DNA of 35,352 bases from assembly GCF_000379805.1 (NCBI RefSeq), contig NZ_KB903549.1, positions 42,101 through 77,452 of the forward strand, in the 5' to 3' direction. The position numbers and the translations under genes were made by a program. This document shows, piece by piece, positions 27,718 to 35,352 of the stretch; the first letter of the stretch is position 1; each line of letters starts with the position of its first letter. This DNA is from Lewinella cohaerens DSM 23179. Its GTDB lineage: Bacteria; Bacteroidota; Bacteroidia; Chitinophagales; Saprospiraceae. The notes below the pieces were generated by a model. That model did no database searches. It was given only the letters and a program-made list of their open reading frames with translations, and was not told the origin of the DNA.

Positions 27718-28854
27718 ATGCCCAAACCTCACCAAAAACACGCCAAGCTTACCCGCCCCACTTACGGCGAATTTCACCGCAACGAATGGGGCTTTATTGG
27801 TGCTCCCTGCGGCACAATCCAGCAATTAAGCGCTAAACTCATTGAGGCTTTACAGGTGCATTATCGCCTCGCTTACGTAGATGCCGATCACGCCGCGGGC
27901 GACCAAGCAGAAACCATGCCCGTAAGTGGCAGTACGCTGGTCTACACCGACAAGATCAACTATCACCGCTATGATCTGGCGAATGATTTGAATACCTTCC
28001 ACCGTCGTCCGCTTTTCAATGCAGTAGATGGGGTGCTCGTCAATGGCAACCACTTTTCAGCTAAAAAGCAGATCGTCATCCTCGACCCAAAGAAGGAAGA
28101 AAGCCTTAGTCGTAAGCTGGATCGCCTGACAGACGTGGCGCTTATCCTGACCACTCCCAGCCAGGAAAAACCTTACGATTTCCTATTGGAACACCTCGGC
28201 GAAAACCGCCCATTCATGATGCCCCTTGGCGACATCAATGGCATCCTCCAGTGGCTCCGTGCTCAACTGACCGCGGCACGTGCACCGCTCAACGGGCTCG
28301 TCCTGGCAGGTGGTAAAAGCCAGCGTATGGGTATTGATAAAGGCAAAATTATTTACCATCAACTTCCTCAGCGTGAACATCTTTCGCAACAACTCAGCGG
28401 TATTTGCCAAGCGGTTTATTATTCTTTGCGGGAAGGACAAGAGGCGCCGGAAGAAACAGCCGTTATTTGGGATACTTTCACGGGCCTTGGGCCTTATGGC
28501 GCTATACTTTCCGCTTTTCGCGAACAGCCAGAAGCGGCATGGCTGGTAGTGGCTTGCGACCTCCCTTTACTCGACGAAGAGGCCTTGAAATTCTTACTCC
28601 AGCATCGTGATCCATCTAAGTTAGCGACTGCGTTCCACAATCCAGAAACGGGCTGGCCCGACCCCCTAGTCACAATATGGGAGCCGCGTGCTTACCCGGT
28701 TTTATTGCAGTTCCTCACCCAAGGCTACAGTTGCCCACGCAAGGTGCTCATCAACTCTGATATTAAATTATTGGATGCTCCAAATCCTCACATTTTACTA
28801 AATGCCAATTCGCCGGAAGAGCGGGAAGAGGTAAGAAAAAGACTGGATCAATAG
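27718..28854 (+). CDS. mobA: MobA (molybdenum cofactor guanylyltransferase) with N-terminal degenerate MobB-like domain
   Basis: The C-terminal ~180 residues are a MobA-type nucleotidyltransferase that attaches GMP to the molybdenum cofactor. Seen are LVLAGGKSQRMGIDKGK (196 onward), VACDLPLLDEEAL and the late NANSPEE motif. The first ~190 residues look like a MobB-type P-loop fold: a first strand WGFIGAPCGTIQQL at 24-37, a strand AYVDADHA, and later VDGVLVNGNHF and VALILTTP. The Walker A GxxxxGK(S/T) is absent: GAPCGTIQQ has no Lys, so it should not bind or hydrolyse nucleotide in the usual way. The domain may be a structural or cofactor-channelling remnant. It is the last gene of the cluster. 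Confidence 0.85.
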   Translation: MPKPHQKHAKLTRPTYGEFHRNEWGFIGAPCGTIQQLSAKLIEALQVHYRLAYVDADHAAGDQAETMPVSGSTLVYTDKINYHRYDLANDLNTFHRRPLFNAVDGVLVNGNHFSAKKQIVILDPKKEESLSRKLDRLTDVALILTTPSQEKPYDFLLEHLGENRPFMMPLGDINGILQWLRAQLTAARAPLNGLVLAGGKSQRMGIDKGKIIYHQLPQREHLSQQLSGICQAVYYSLREGQEAPEETAVIWDTFTGLGPYGAILSAFREQPEAAWLVVACDLPLLDEEALKFLLQHRDPSKLATAFHNPETGWPDPLVTIWEPRAYPVLLQFLTQGYSCPRKVLINSDIKLLDAPNPHILLNANSPEEREEVRKRLDQ

Positions 28855-28920
28855 TTTTTTTTTGAACCACTTAAGGCACCAAAGTGGGATTCTTTTTTGA
28901 ACCATATTAGGGATTATAAG
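28855..28920 (+). repeat. two dispersed-repeat units (T-tract + GAACCA)
   Basis: The first unit (28855-28880) reads TTTTTTTTTGAACCACTTAA then GGCACC. The second (28892-28920) reads CTTTTTTGAACCATATTAGG then GATTATAAG, followed by a tandem GAATTATAAG. Both share the T-tract plus GAACCA core with the unit at 10976. Confidence 0.6.
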
Positions 28921-28945
28921 GAATTATAAGAAGCGGGCAGGATAA

Positions 28946-28965
28946 GGTAAATTCATGAATTTACC
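28946..28965. repeat. perfect 20-bp palindrome between convergent mobA and mfd
   Basis: GGTAAATTCATGAATTTACC is identical to its reverse complement over all 20 bases. It lies 23 bases past the mfd stop and 92 bases past the mobA stop. It may be a bidirectional terminator stem (no T-tract), a REP-like element or a binding site. Confidence 0.6.
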
Positions 28966-28987
28966 CGACACAGGTCGCCGCCTAATA

Positions 28988-31900
28988 CTAATCTTCCGCT
29001 TCGATCGCTTCCACTTTTTTCAGAATACCTTGCAAGACCCCCTTGGCTTCGCTCAGGGTGTTTACGTTCTGTTTGCTCATTATAAGGTAACGAGCAGCTT
29101 GCTTGAGGTTGAGGCCTCGTAGTTTGCCTTCGGTCGTGATCAGTTGCAGTATGTTATTGAAACGCTTGGTTTCAAAATAGATACTTTGAGGGTCTTCTAC
29201 AAAGTAGGCGCGGAGCTTACCGCCTTTGAGAATAATACGCTCAAAACCGAGTTTCTTACACTCCCATCGCAGGCGTAGGCCATCGAACAATTCATCTACC
29301 TGTGATGGGATAGGGCCAAAACGATCTCGCAGTGATGTCGCAAACTTGCCCAACTCCTCCTCCGTCTCAATAGCATCCAATCTGGTGTAAAGATTTAGTC
29401 GCTCCTGGATGTTAGTGATGTAAGCATCCGGAATCAACATTTCCACATCAGTATCGATTTGAACATCGCGGACGAAGTCGTTCTTTTTCTCCAATTCTTC
29501 CCGGAAGATATCTTGGAATTCTTTTTCTTTCAATTCTCGTACGGCATCGTCCAGCACGCGCTGGTAAGTTTCGTAGCCGATATCTGAGATAAAACCACTT
29601 TGCTCACCACCAAGCAGGTTACCCGCGCCACGAATATCAAGGTCGCGCATGGCGATATTAAATCCGCTACCTAGCTCGTTGAATTCTTCCAATGTCCGTA
29701 ACCGGCGGCGTGCTTCCGGCGTGAGTACGCTCATAGGCGGGCCCATCAAGTAACAGAAAGCCTTCTGGTTAGAACGCCCTACCCGGCCGCGCAGCTGGTG
29801 CAAATCACTCAACCCAAACTGATGAGCATTGTTGATGATCATGGTATTTGCATTCGGAATATCCAGTCCTGTTTCGATGATATTTGTACAAATAAGCACC
29901 TCGTGGCGACGGTCGATAAAGTCGATCAGTACCCGTTCCAATTCCTTGGGTTCCATTTGCCCGTGGGCTACCGCTATATCTACATCAGGGCACAGCCGGC
30001 GTACCAAAGCCCCCATATCGGCCAGGCTTTTGACCCTATTGTGAACAAAAAAGACCTGCCCACCACGTTGTACTTCGTAGTAGATCGCATCTTTTATCAT
30101 TTCCTCTTTAAAAACCCTCACTTCCGTGTGGATAGGGCGACGGTTTGGCGGAGCCGTTCTGATAATCGACAAATCGCGGGCAGAGAGCAAGCTAAACTGA
30201 AGAGTTCGTGGAATAGGCGTTGCCGTCAAGGTCAGCGTATCTACATTCACCTTGATGCTGCGAAGTTTTTCTTTAGCAGCAACGCCAAATTTTTGTTCTT
30301 CGTCAATAACCAACAAGCCAAGGTCTTTGAACTTGAGTTTCTTGTTGAGTAAAGCGTGCGTGCCGATCAATACATCGACTTCACCAGCTTCGGTAGCCTT
30401 AAAAACCTTGTTGCGTTCGCCAGTCGTTCGGAAACGGTTGACGTAATCAACCTTCGCGCCAAATTCTTCTAATCGCTCCTTGAAAGTTCGGTAATGCTGC
30501 AAAGCAAGGATGGTCGTTGGAACCAAAATGGCTACTTGTTTGCCACCAACCACGGCTTTAAACGCTGCCCTTACCGCAATTTCGGTTTTACCGAAACCTA
30601 CATCGCCACAGATCAGGCGATCCATCGGGTAGGCTTTCATCATATCCTCCTTCACATCCTGTGTGGCCGTAAACTGGTCGGGCGTATCTTCGTACATGAA
30701 GCTGGCCTCCAGTTCATTCTGCAGATAGCCATCTTGCGGGAATGCAAACCCGGGACTGGCCTTACGTTTTGCGTAAAGCTTAATCAACGATGCTGCAATG
30801 TCTTTAACTTTCTTCTTGGTGCGTGCCTTGAGGGTTTTCCAGGCATCAGACCCCAGCTTATTGAGACGAGGTGGCGCACTGTCTTTGCCCGAATGGCGGG
30901 AAAGCTTATGCAGGGAGTTAATCCCTACATAGAGTAGGTCGTTGTTTTTGTAAACAATACGTACCGACTCCTGGCTCTTTCCATTTACATCCAGCTTCTC
31001 TAAGCCGCTGAAACGCCCAATACCGTGATCAATATGAACGACAAAATCTCCCGGCTCCAGCTCCCGCAGCATTTTGAGGTTCAGCGCCTGGTCTTTGGTA
31101 AATCCTCTTTTTAATTTATAACGATGGAAGCGTTCAAAAATCTGATGATCAGTATAACAAGCTACCCCTAAATCTATATCCACAAATCCTTCATGAATGG
31201 CCTTAACGATTGGATGAAACTGCACATGCGCATTCAGGTCATCGAAAATCGCATAAAACCGTTCTATCTGTTTAGGGTTATCAGTAAACAGGAAATTTTC
31301 GCGGCGCTCACCCGTATTACTGTGTAGGTCTTTGATCAGCAGATCAAAATTCTTATTAAAACTGGGTTGCGGACGTGCATCAAAATGTATTTTTTGCTGA
31401 ACGGGAATCGGCTGAGTATGATCCGTAAATAAAATGATCGGATGATCAGCTACATCAGCTGCTACTTCACCTGGACGGATGAAGGCTCGGTCTCGGAAGA
31501 TTTCGGCTAAATCGCCTTCATCAAGAATCGTAATGGATTTTGAAAACTCTTCTGCTTTTTCAAAACAAGCTTGCAGCCTATCCAGCAACAACTGTAAATC
31601 CGCAATCCAGATAACCGTATTTGGTGGTAACACTTGAAACAAAGGAACCTTCTGATCCTGATTAAATTTGGTATTGATGTTTGGCACAATCGAGACTTGC
31701 TTGATTGTGCGTACCGACAACTGATCCAGCGGATTGAAGGTACGAATAGTCTCTACTTCTTCATCAAAAAGCTCTACCCGGTAGGGGTAGTCATTGCCAT
31801 AAGAGAAAATATCGATGATGCCTCCACGAATGCTAAACTGCCCAGGCTCGTAGACAAAATCTTCACGACTGAAGCCGTATTCCGTCAACAGCTCTATCAT

Positions 31901-32383
31901 CGTATTTACATCCACCAATTCGCCAACGACGATATTAATCCGGTTGGCATTGAGCACCTCCGGTGCAACGACTTTTTCAAAAAGCGCCTCTGGATAAGTG
32001 ACAACGATTTCGCCTTTTGCCTTGGATTGCGAGAGGTTATTGACCGTCTCGGTACGTTGGAGAACGTGATTGGTCTCTAATACATCAAAGTAAAGTGGAC
32101 GCTTAAAGGAATCAGGGAAAAACCGGACGGGCTTGGGCTCCAACAGGCCAGCTACCGTATTTTGCAAATAGGCCGCCTCTTCTTTGTCGTTAGCAACGAT
32201 CAAATGATGCTGATTGGCCTCTTTATACGCGGCACTGATCACGAAGCTACTCAGGCTACCTCGCAGACCTGTAAGTTGTATGCGTGGCTGATCGCCTTCC
32301 GAACCACCACCTAGTGCAGTGAGCAGTTGCTTTAAACGATCATCGTTTCGGTACCGTTGGAGTAAGTCTTCTAAATTCCCCAC
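28988..32383 (-). CDS. mfd: transcription-repair coupling factor Mfd
   Basis: Superfamily 2 DNA translocase that removes RNA polymerase stalled at lesions and recruits UvrA. The 1131 residues match the family length (~1150). The UvrB-homology region occupies ~1-400. The RNA-polymerase-interacting (CarD-like) domain begins near 440 (LEPGDFVVHIDHGIGRF). Helicase motifs follow: Walker A GDVGFGKTE near 594, DEEQ near 695, TATPIPRTLQ, and the second RecA lobe with HQLRGRVGRS. The C-terminal TRCF domain has LIPDAYITNIQERLNLYTRL. The start codon is GTG at 32381-32383, 29 bases beyond a TATCTTTG box; no in-frame ATG lies between them. Confidence 0.96.
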   Translation of the reverse strand: MGNLEDLLQRYRNDDRLKQLLTALGGGSEGDQPRIQLTGLRGSLSSFVISAAYKEANQHHLIVANDKEEAAYLQNTVAGLLEPKPVRFFPDSFKRPLYFDVLETNHVLQRTETVNNLSQSKAKGEIVVTYPEALFEKVVAPEVLNANRINIVVGELVDVNTMIELLTEYGFSREDFVYEPGQFSIRGGIIDIFSYGNDYPYRVELFDEEVETIRTFNPLDQLSVRTIKQVSIVPNINTKFNQDQKVPLFQVLPPNTVIWIADLQLLLDRLQACFEKAEEFSKSITILDEGDLAEIFRDRAFIRPGEVAADVADHPIILFTDHTQPIPVQQKIHFDARPQPSFNKNFDLLIKDLHSNTGERRENFLFTDNPKQIERFYAIFDDLNAHVQFHPIVKAIHEGFVDIDLGVACYTDHQIFERFHRYKLKRGFTKDQALNLKMLRELEPGDFVVHIDHGIGRFSGLEKLDVNGKSQESVRIVYKNNDLLYVGINSLHKLSRHSGKDSAPPRLNKLGSDAWKTLKARTKKKVKDIAASLIKLYAKRKASPGFAFPQDGYLQNELEASFMYEDTPDQFTATQDVKEDMMKAYPMDRLICGDVGFGKTEIAVRAAFKAVVGGKQVAILVPTTILALQHYRTFKERLEEFGAKVDYVNRFRTTGERNKVFKATEAGEVDVLIGTHALLNKKLKFKDLGLLVIDEEQKFGVAAKEKLRSIKVNVDTLTLTATPIPRTLQFSLLSARDLSIIRTAPPNRRPIHTEVRVFKEEMIKDAIYYEVQRGGQVFFVHNRVKSLADMGALVRRLCPDVDIAVAHGQMEPKELERVLIDFIDRRHEVLICTNIIETGLDIPNANTMIINNAHQFGLSDLHQLRGRVGRSNQKAFCYLMGPPMSVLTPEARRRLRTLEEFNELGSGFNIAMRDLDIRGAGNLLGGEQSGFISDIGYETYQRVLDDAVRELKEKEFQDIFREELEKKNDFVRDVQIDTDVEMLIPDAYITNIQERLNLYTRLDAIETEEELGKFATSLRDRFGPIPSQVDELFDGLRLRWECKKLGFERIILKGGKLRAYFVEDPQSIYFETKRFNNILQLITTEGKLRGLNLKQAARYLIMSKQNVNTLSEAKGVLQGILKKVEAIEAED

Positions 32384-32412
32384 TAAGAATAGCCTGTATT
32401 AATTTGAAAATG

Positions 32413-32420
32413 CAAAGATA
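32413..32420 (-). promoter_or_regulatory. mfd promoter -7 box (TATCTTTG)
   Basis: An exact TAnnTTTG match on the minus strand. It predicts a leader of about 20-25 bases before the GTG start. Confidence 0.6.
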
Positions 32421-32552
32421 CGGTTTGGTAACAAGGTGAACGGGAATAGGTTGGATGTATGCAAAAAAAGGAGCTTACCTCGTTAATATTCGAAACAGCA
32501 AAGGTCTTCAGCAATGGTAAAGATTGATCGTGTATTAGCACCCAAAAGATAC

Positions 32553-32560
32553 TACCTTTA
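32553..32560 (+). promoter_or_regulatory. near-consensus -7 box (TACCTTTA) of the 508-residue T9SS gene
   Basis: It matches TAnnTTTG except for the last base and lies 32 bases before the ATG at 32593, in the divergent spacer with mfd. Confidence 0.35.
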
Positions 32561-32592
32561 TTGGTTGAGTAATCTCCCAATACCGTTTTCCA

Positions 32593-34119
32593 ATGAAATA
32601 CTGGCTGTATACCTTATTCTTGTTCTCTTTAGCTTTCACGATTAACGCCCAGAACTTGGTTCCCAACGGTGATTTTGAAATCATTGATTGCCCTACCAAT
32701 AATATCAATAGCATCACCGAAACGGCCACTTGGTATGCCTGTAGTGGTGCCGACGCTTACTGGCTGCACGAGGATTGTCCGCTGGATCCAGCTATTGCGG
32801 AATCTGTATTTTTCATTAATACCGCTACAGAGGCTTACTCCGGCGTAGGATATATTTCGCTGGAAGGCGTGATGACGCGCAACGGTTATATCACCTCTGA
32901 AGGGGTAGGTATTCAATTGACGGAACCTCTACAAGCTGGTGTTCCTTACTTTTTCCAGATGGCAGCACTTTTTCAAAATGAAAGAATTGCCGGCCAGCAT
33001 CCCGGTAATGCTTGCCAGACGCTACCTCCTCACTTTATGGAAGTATATGTTGGGTCTGAAAAAATACTGGTTCGCAGAGAAAGCGACATTTTGGACGTGA
33101 CTACGGGGATCTCCTCAAATGCCGATCTCGTTTTAGTCGATTCTACTTCGACTGTAGCAGAAAATTTCTATAATAACCAATGGTATCTTTTTTCCAATTG
33201 TTTTATTGCTTCTGGGGGTGAGACGCATATCGGTGTTATGGGTAGCAATTTTCAAGTACCCGCCAGCAATGGTTGTGTAGCAGAAGGGGAGCCAGGTGCC
33301 GTTTATTTATTTGGCTACAGTCTGGATGCCGTACAATTGGCAGAAATGCCTACAGAAATCGAAGCTGATCGCAACATCTGCGACAATGGCGGCTGGGTAG
33401 ATATGGAAGGCGTCGTCTCGGATGTTTATTTCGATTATGCAACCTTCCTTTGGGAAGATGGCTGCACCTTGGCCCGGAGGGTAATTCGCCGACCGGGTCT
33501 TTATCAGGTAGACATGATACTGCCTTGCATAACCATTCCAATCACCTTGGATATTTCTATTGATGAATTTTGCAGCGCGGTGATGTATACGGAAGAAATG
33601 CCTGAAAGTATTGCTGAGAACATCGTAATTTGTACCGATGAAGGCCCAGCGAACATCAACCTCCTGGATTACACGCCTGAAGTACTGCGCAACGACCTCT
33701 CGTTCGATTGGGCGGATGGCTACTCGGGGGCTACTCGTATATTGGACAACTCCGCTGTTTACGAGATTTGGGCTGCCACTCCTTGCTTTGCTTTTCCGAT
33801 GACCCTGCAAGCGGAATTACTGTCTTGTGAAATAAAGATTTTCGTACCCAATGCCTTTTCGCCCAACCTGGATGGAGTTAATGACCAATTCCGACCTTTT
33901 ATCAATAGCCCTTGGCCAGTCTTAAATTACCAGTTCAACGTTTTTGATCGTTGGGGACAGCTTGTTTTCCAAACCGACAATCCTGATGAAGCCTGGGACG
34001 GAAAGGTAAAAAACAAGCTAGCAGACCAAGGTGTCTTCTTATGGTCGCTGGAATACGATACAGGACAGGAAAACGGTGGAAAAACCAGTCTTTCTGGCGA
34101 TGTTATGCTGATTTATTAG
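32593..34119 (+). CDS. secreted protein with T9SS type B (gliding-motility-type) sorting domain
   Basis: A 508-residue exported protein. The signal peptide is MKYWLYTLFLFSLAFTINA, with cleavage before QNLVPNGDFE. The start of the mature protein is the NLVPNGDFE-type beta-sandwich found in many Bacteroidota surface proteins, running to ~250 (VYLFGYSLDAVQLAEMP). Two short Cys-containing Ig-like segments follow (ICDNGGWVDMEG, VICTDEGPANINLLDY). The last ~95 residues are the type B tail, FVPNAFSPNLDGVNDQF and FNVFDRWGQLVFQT, closely paralleling the tail of the 2166-residue protein. No catalytic motif is visible. It is a likely surface-binding or adhesion protein; the ligand is unknown. Confidence 0.82.
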   Translation: MKYWLYTLFLFSLAFTINAQNLVPNGDFEIIDCPTNNINSITETATWYACSGADAYWLHEDCPLDPAIAESVFFINTATEAYSGVGYISLEGVMTRNGYITSEGVGIQLTEPLQAGVPYFFQMAALFQNERIAGQHPGNACQTLPPHFMEVYVGSEKILVRRESDILDVTTGISSNADLVLVDSTSTVAENFYNNQWYLFSNCFIASGGETHIGVMGSNFQVPASNGCVAEGEPGAVYLFGYSLDAVQLAEMPTEIEADRNICDNGGWVDMEGVVSDVYFDYATFLWEDGCTLARRVIRRPGLYQVDMILPCITIPITLDISIDEFCSAVMYTEEMPESIAENIVICTDEGPANINLLDYTPEVLRNDLSFDWADGYSGATRILDNSAVYEIWAATPCFAFPMTLQAELLSCEIKIFVPNAFSPNLDGVNDQFRPFINSPWPVLNYQFNVFDRWGQLVFQTDNPDEAWDGKVKNKLADQGVFLWSLEYDTGQENGGKTSLSGDVMLIY

Positions 34120-34148
34120 ATGTTAGACCAACTGTCCTTTCAAGAACG

Positions 34149-34156
34149 TATCTTTG
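34149..34156 (+). promoter_or_regulatory. promoter -7 box (TATCTTTG) of the pseudouridine synthase gene
   Basis: An exact TAnnTTTG match, 30 bases before the ATG at 34187. It implies independent transcription from the T9SS gene upstream. Confidence 0.6.
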
Positions 34157-34186
34157 CCCCAATAAGCATTCGGTCAAAAATTAACT

Positions 34187-34999
34187 ATGAGTAAGGGTCC
34201 TGGTAATAATCCTCGTTTTCGACAAAGTCGTGCCCGTAATGCAGGTCCTGCGCCAAAGATACAGCGTGACCCGGCCGAGATTATCGGTATGCGGCTGAAC
34301 AAGTATATTGCCCACAGCGGTATCTGTAGCCGCAGGCAGGCAGGCGAGTATGTAAAGGACGGCCTGGTAAAGGTCAACGATGTGCTAGAAATCAACCCGG
34401 CTTATCAGATTCAGGAAGGAGATGTTGTCACTTTTCGTGGAAAAAAGATACAGCCAGAAGAAGAACTCGTATATATTCTGCTGAATAAACCCAGCGGTGT
34501 GATCACCACTTTATCCGATGAACACGGTCGCAAAACGGTCATGGATGTACTGGCGGGTGCTGTCAAGCAGCGTATCTATCCGGTGGGCCGCTTGGATAAA
34601 GATACTACAGGTCTTTTACTACTGACCAATGATGGGCAGCTGGCTAAAAAAATGATGCACCCCAGCCATGAAGTGCCCAAGGTGTATGAAGCCACCTTAG
34701 ACAAGCCTGTTCCCCCCGAAGATTTGGAAAAAATTGCAGCCGGATTGACACTGGAAGACGGTCCCGTGAGTGTAGACTGGGTCAATTACCTTCAGCCTGA
34801 CAACAAAGAAGTAGTCAGCCTCGAAATTCATCTGGGGCGCAACCGTATTGTTCGTCGAATTTTCGAGCACCTGGGGTACCAGGTAATCAAGTTGGATCGC
34901 CCTTATTTAGCCGGATTAACCAAGAAAGACCTCCCTCGTTCTTATTTCCGTTACCTGACGACACAGGAAATTACGATGTTGAAGCATTTTATCAAGTAA
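34187..34999 (+). CDS. RsuA/RluB/RluE/RluF-family rRNA pseudouridine synthase
   Basis: Isomerises uridine to pseudouridine in rRNA. It has 270 residues: a basic N-terminal extension (~1-34), an S4 RNA-binding domain (MRLNKYIAHSGICSRRQAGE, ~35-80), then the catalytic domain. The family motif GRLDKDTTGLLLLTNDG carries the catalytic Asp near 137. Other family motifs are LLNKPSGVITT and GRNRIVRRIFEHLGY. RluB of 23S rRNA is the likeliest match, but the exact target cannot be fixed from sequence alone, so no symbol is given. Its own -7 box lies upstream. prs follows 131 bp later with a separate promoter. Confidence 0.92.
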   Translation: MSKGPGNNPRFRQSRARNAGPAPKIQRDPAEIIGMRLNKYIAHSGICSRRQAGEYVKDGLVKVNDVLEINPAYQIQEGDVVTFRGKKIQPEEELVYILLNKPSGVITTLSDEHGRKTVMDVLAGAVKQRIYPVGRLDKDTTGLLLLTNDGQLAKKMMHPSHEVPKVYEATLDKPVPPEDLEKIAAGLTLEDGPVSVDWVNYLQPDNKEVVSLEIHLGRNRIVRRIFEHLGYQVIKLDRPYLAGLTKKDLPRSYFRYLTTQEITMLKHFIK

Positions 35000-35025
35000 T
35001 TCCTCGCGAACGCCCTTATTATTCC

Positions 35026-35033
35026 TACCTTTG
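35026..35033 (+). promoter_or_regulatory. prs promoter -7 box (TACCTTTG)
   Basis: An exact TAnnTTTG match between the pseudouridine synthase stop and prs. It predicts a leader of roughly 90 bases if the ATG at 35131 is used. Confidence 0.55.
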
Positions 35034-35130
35034 CGGGTAGTTCCCTGAATACAGCTTTGACAACCTATAAGTGCCACACTTTTTTCTAGTGATTGGCGCC
35101 TATTTTCATTGTTAGGGTATACCTACAGCT

Positions 35131-35352
35131 ATGAAATTGAATTCAGCAAAAAATCACGAGCCTCAATTTAACATGATGGTTGACGTAAAAATCCTTACCA
35201 CTACCAACTCCCGTTACCTTGGCGAAAAAATCGCCGATTATTATGGCCAGCCTCTGGGTGACCTTATCATCAAACGCTTCAGCGATGGCGAGATGCAGCC
35301 TGTAATCAATGAATCGGTGCGCGGTGGTTTTGTTTTCTTTATCACCTCTACT
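35131..35352 (+). CDS. prs: ribose-phosphate pyrophosphokinase (partial, 3' end cut)
   Basis: Makes PRPP from ribose 5-phosphate and ATP for nucleotide, histidine and NAD synthesis. The visible 74 codons read through MMVDVKILTTTNSRYLGEKIADYYGQ and RFSDGEMQPVINESVRG, the family's N-terminal region, up to the window edge. The start is uncertain: ATG at 35131 adds a 14-residue prefix, whereas the tandem ATGs at 35173 and 35176 begin exactly where homologues usually begin. I give the longest in-frame option; the later start is quite possible. The catalytic and PRPP-binding loops lie beyond the window. Confidence 0.9.
   Translation, partial: MKLNSAKNHEPQFNMMVDVKILTTTNSRYLGEKIADYYGQPLGDLIIKRFSDGEMQPVINESVRGGFVFFITST

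Noticed and set aside
27199-27825. A 208-codon minus-strand frame antisense to moaC
   Set aside because: It spans the moaC coding region and the mobA start in reverse and resembles nothing.

Overview
This window looks like an ordinary chromosomal segment of a Bacteroidota bacterium, most likely a marine or sludge Saprospiria/Lewinella-like lineage (the lineage is inference). The grounds are: three secreted proteins with type IX secretion (T9SS) sorting tails; TAnnTTTG promoter -7 boxes in front of many genes instead of TATAAT; almost no Shine-Dalgarno sequences; an ABC-permease/M1-aminopeptidase fusion; and a MobB-like/MobA fusion. Both ends cut genes: gyrB (minus strand) on the left and prs (plus strand) on the right.

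Layout. 1-5236: gyrB (partial) is divergent from an alanine-dehydrogenase-like gene, followed by a membrane-embedded patatin-like lipase. 5409-10756: a class A penicillin-binding protein (minus) and a divergent 808-residue T9SS type A beta-propeller protein. 10757-15606: a repeat-rich 376-bp gap, then a minus-strand operon of an ABC ATPase and a giant ABC permease fused to an M1 metallopeptidase. 15607-16349: a 743-bp gene-free stretch made of a GC-rich block and several hairpin elements. 16350-25023: mnmG (minus), divergent from a 2166-residue T9SS type B multidomain surface protein with cohesin-like, PKD-like and SdrD-B-like modules. 25111-28854: a compact plus-strand molybdenum-cofactor cluster (DUF3127 gene, moaA, a Uma2-family gene, moaC, and a MobA fused to a degenerate MobB-like domain). 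28855-28987: dispersed-repeat units and a perfect 20-bp palindrome between convergent genes. 28988-32383: mfd (minus). 32593-35352: a second T9SS type B protein, an RluB/RsuA-type pseudouridine synthase and the start of prs.

How the genes fit together. Most are housekeeping: DNA topology and transcription-coupled repair (gyrB, mfd), tRNA and rRNA modification (mnmG, pseudouridine synthase), nucleotide precursor supply (prs) and peptidoglycan synthesis (PBP1A). The moa/mob cluster covers the first step (MoaA, MoaC) and the last nucleotide-attachment step (MobA) of molybdenum cofactor synthesis; moaD/E and moeA/mog are not in this window. The accessory component is the surface-protein set and the ABC-M1 system. 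No phage, CRISPR array, insertion sequence, tRNA or rRNA gene was found. The points most worth a second look are the catalytic-site substitutions in the Ald-like protein, the apparently leaderless gyrB/ald promoter pair, the lost P-loop in the MobB-like domain, the Uma2 gene inside the Moco cluster, the membrane insertion in the patatin, and the families of short intergenic palindromes and repeats.
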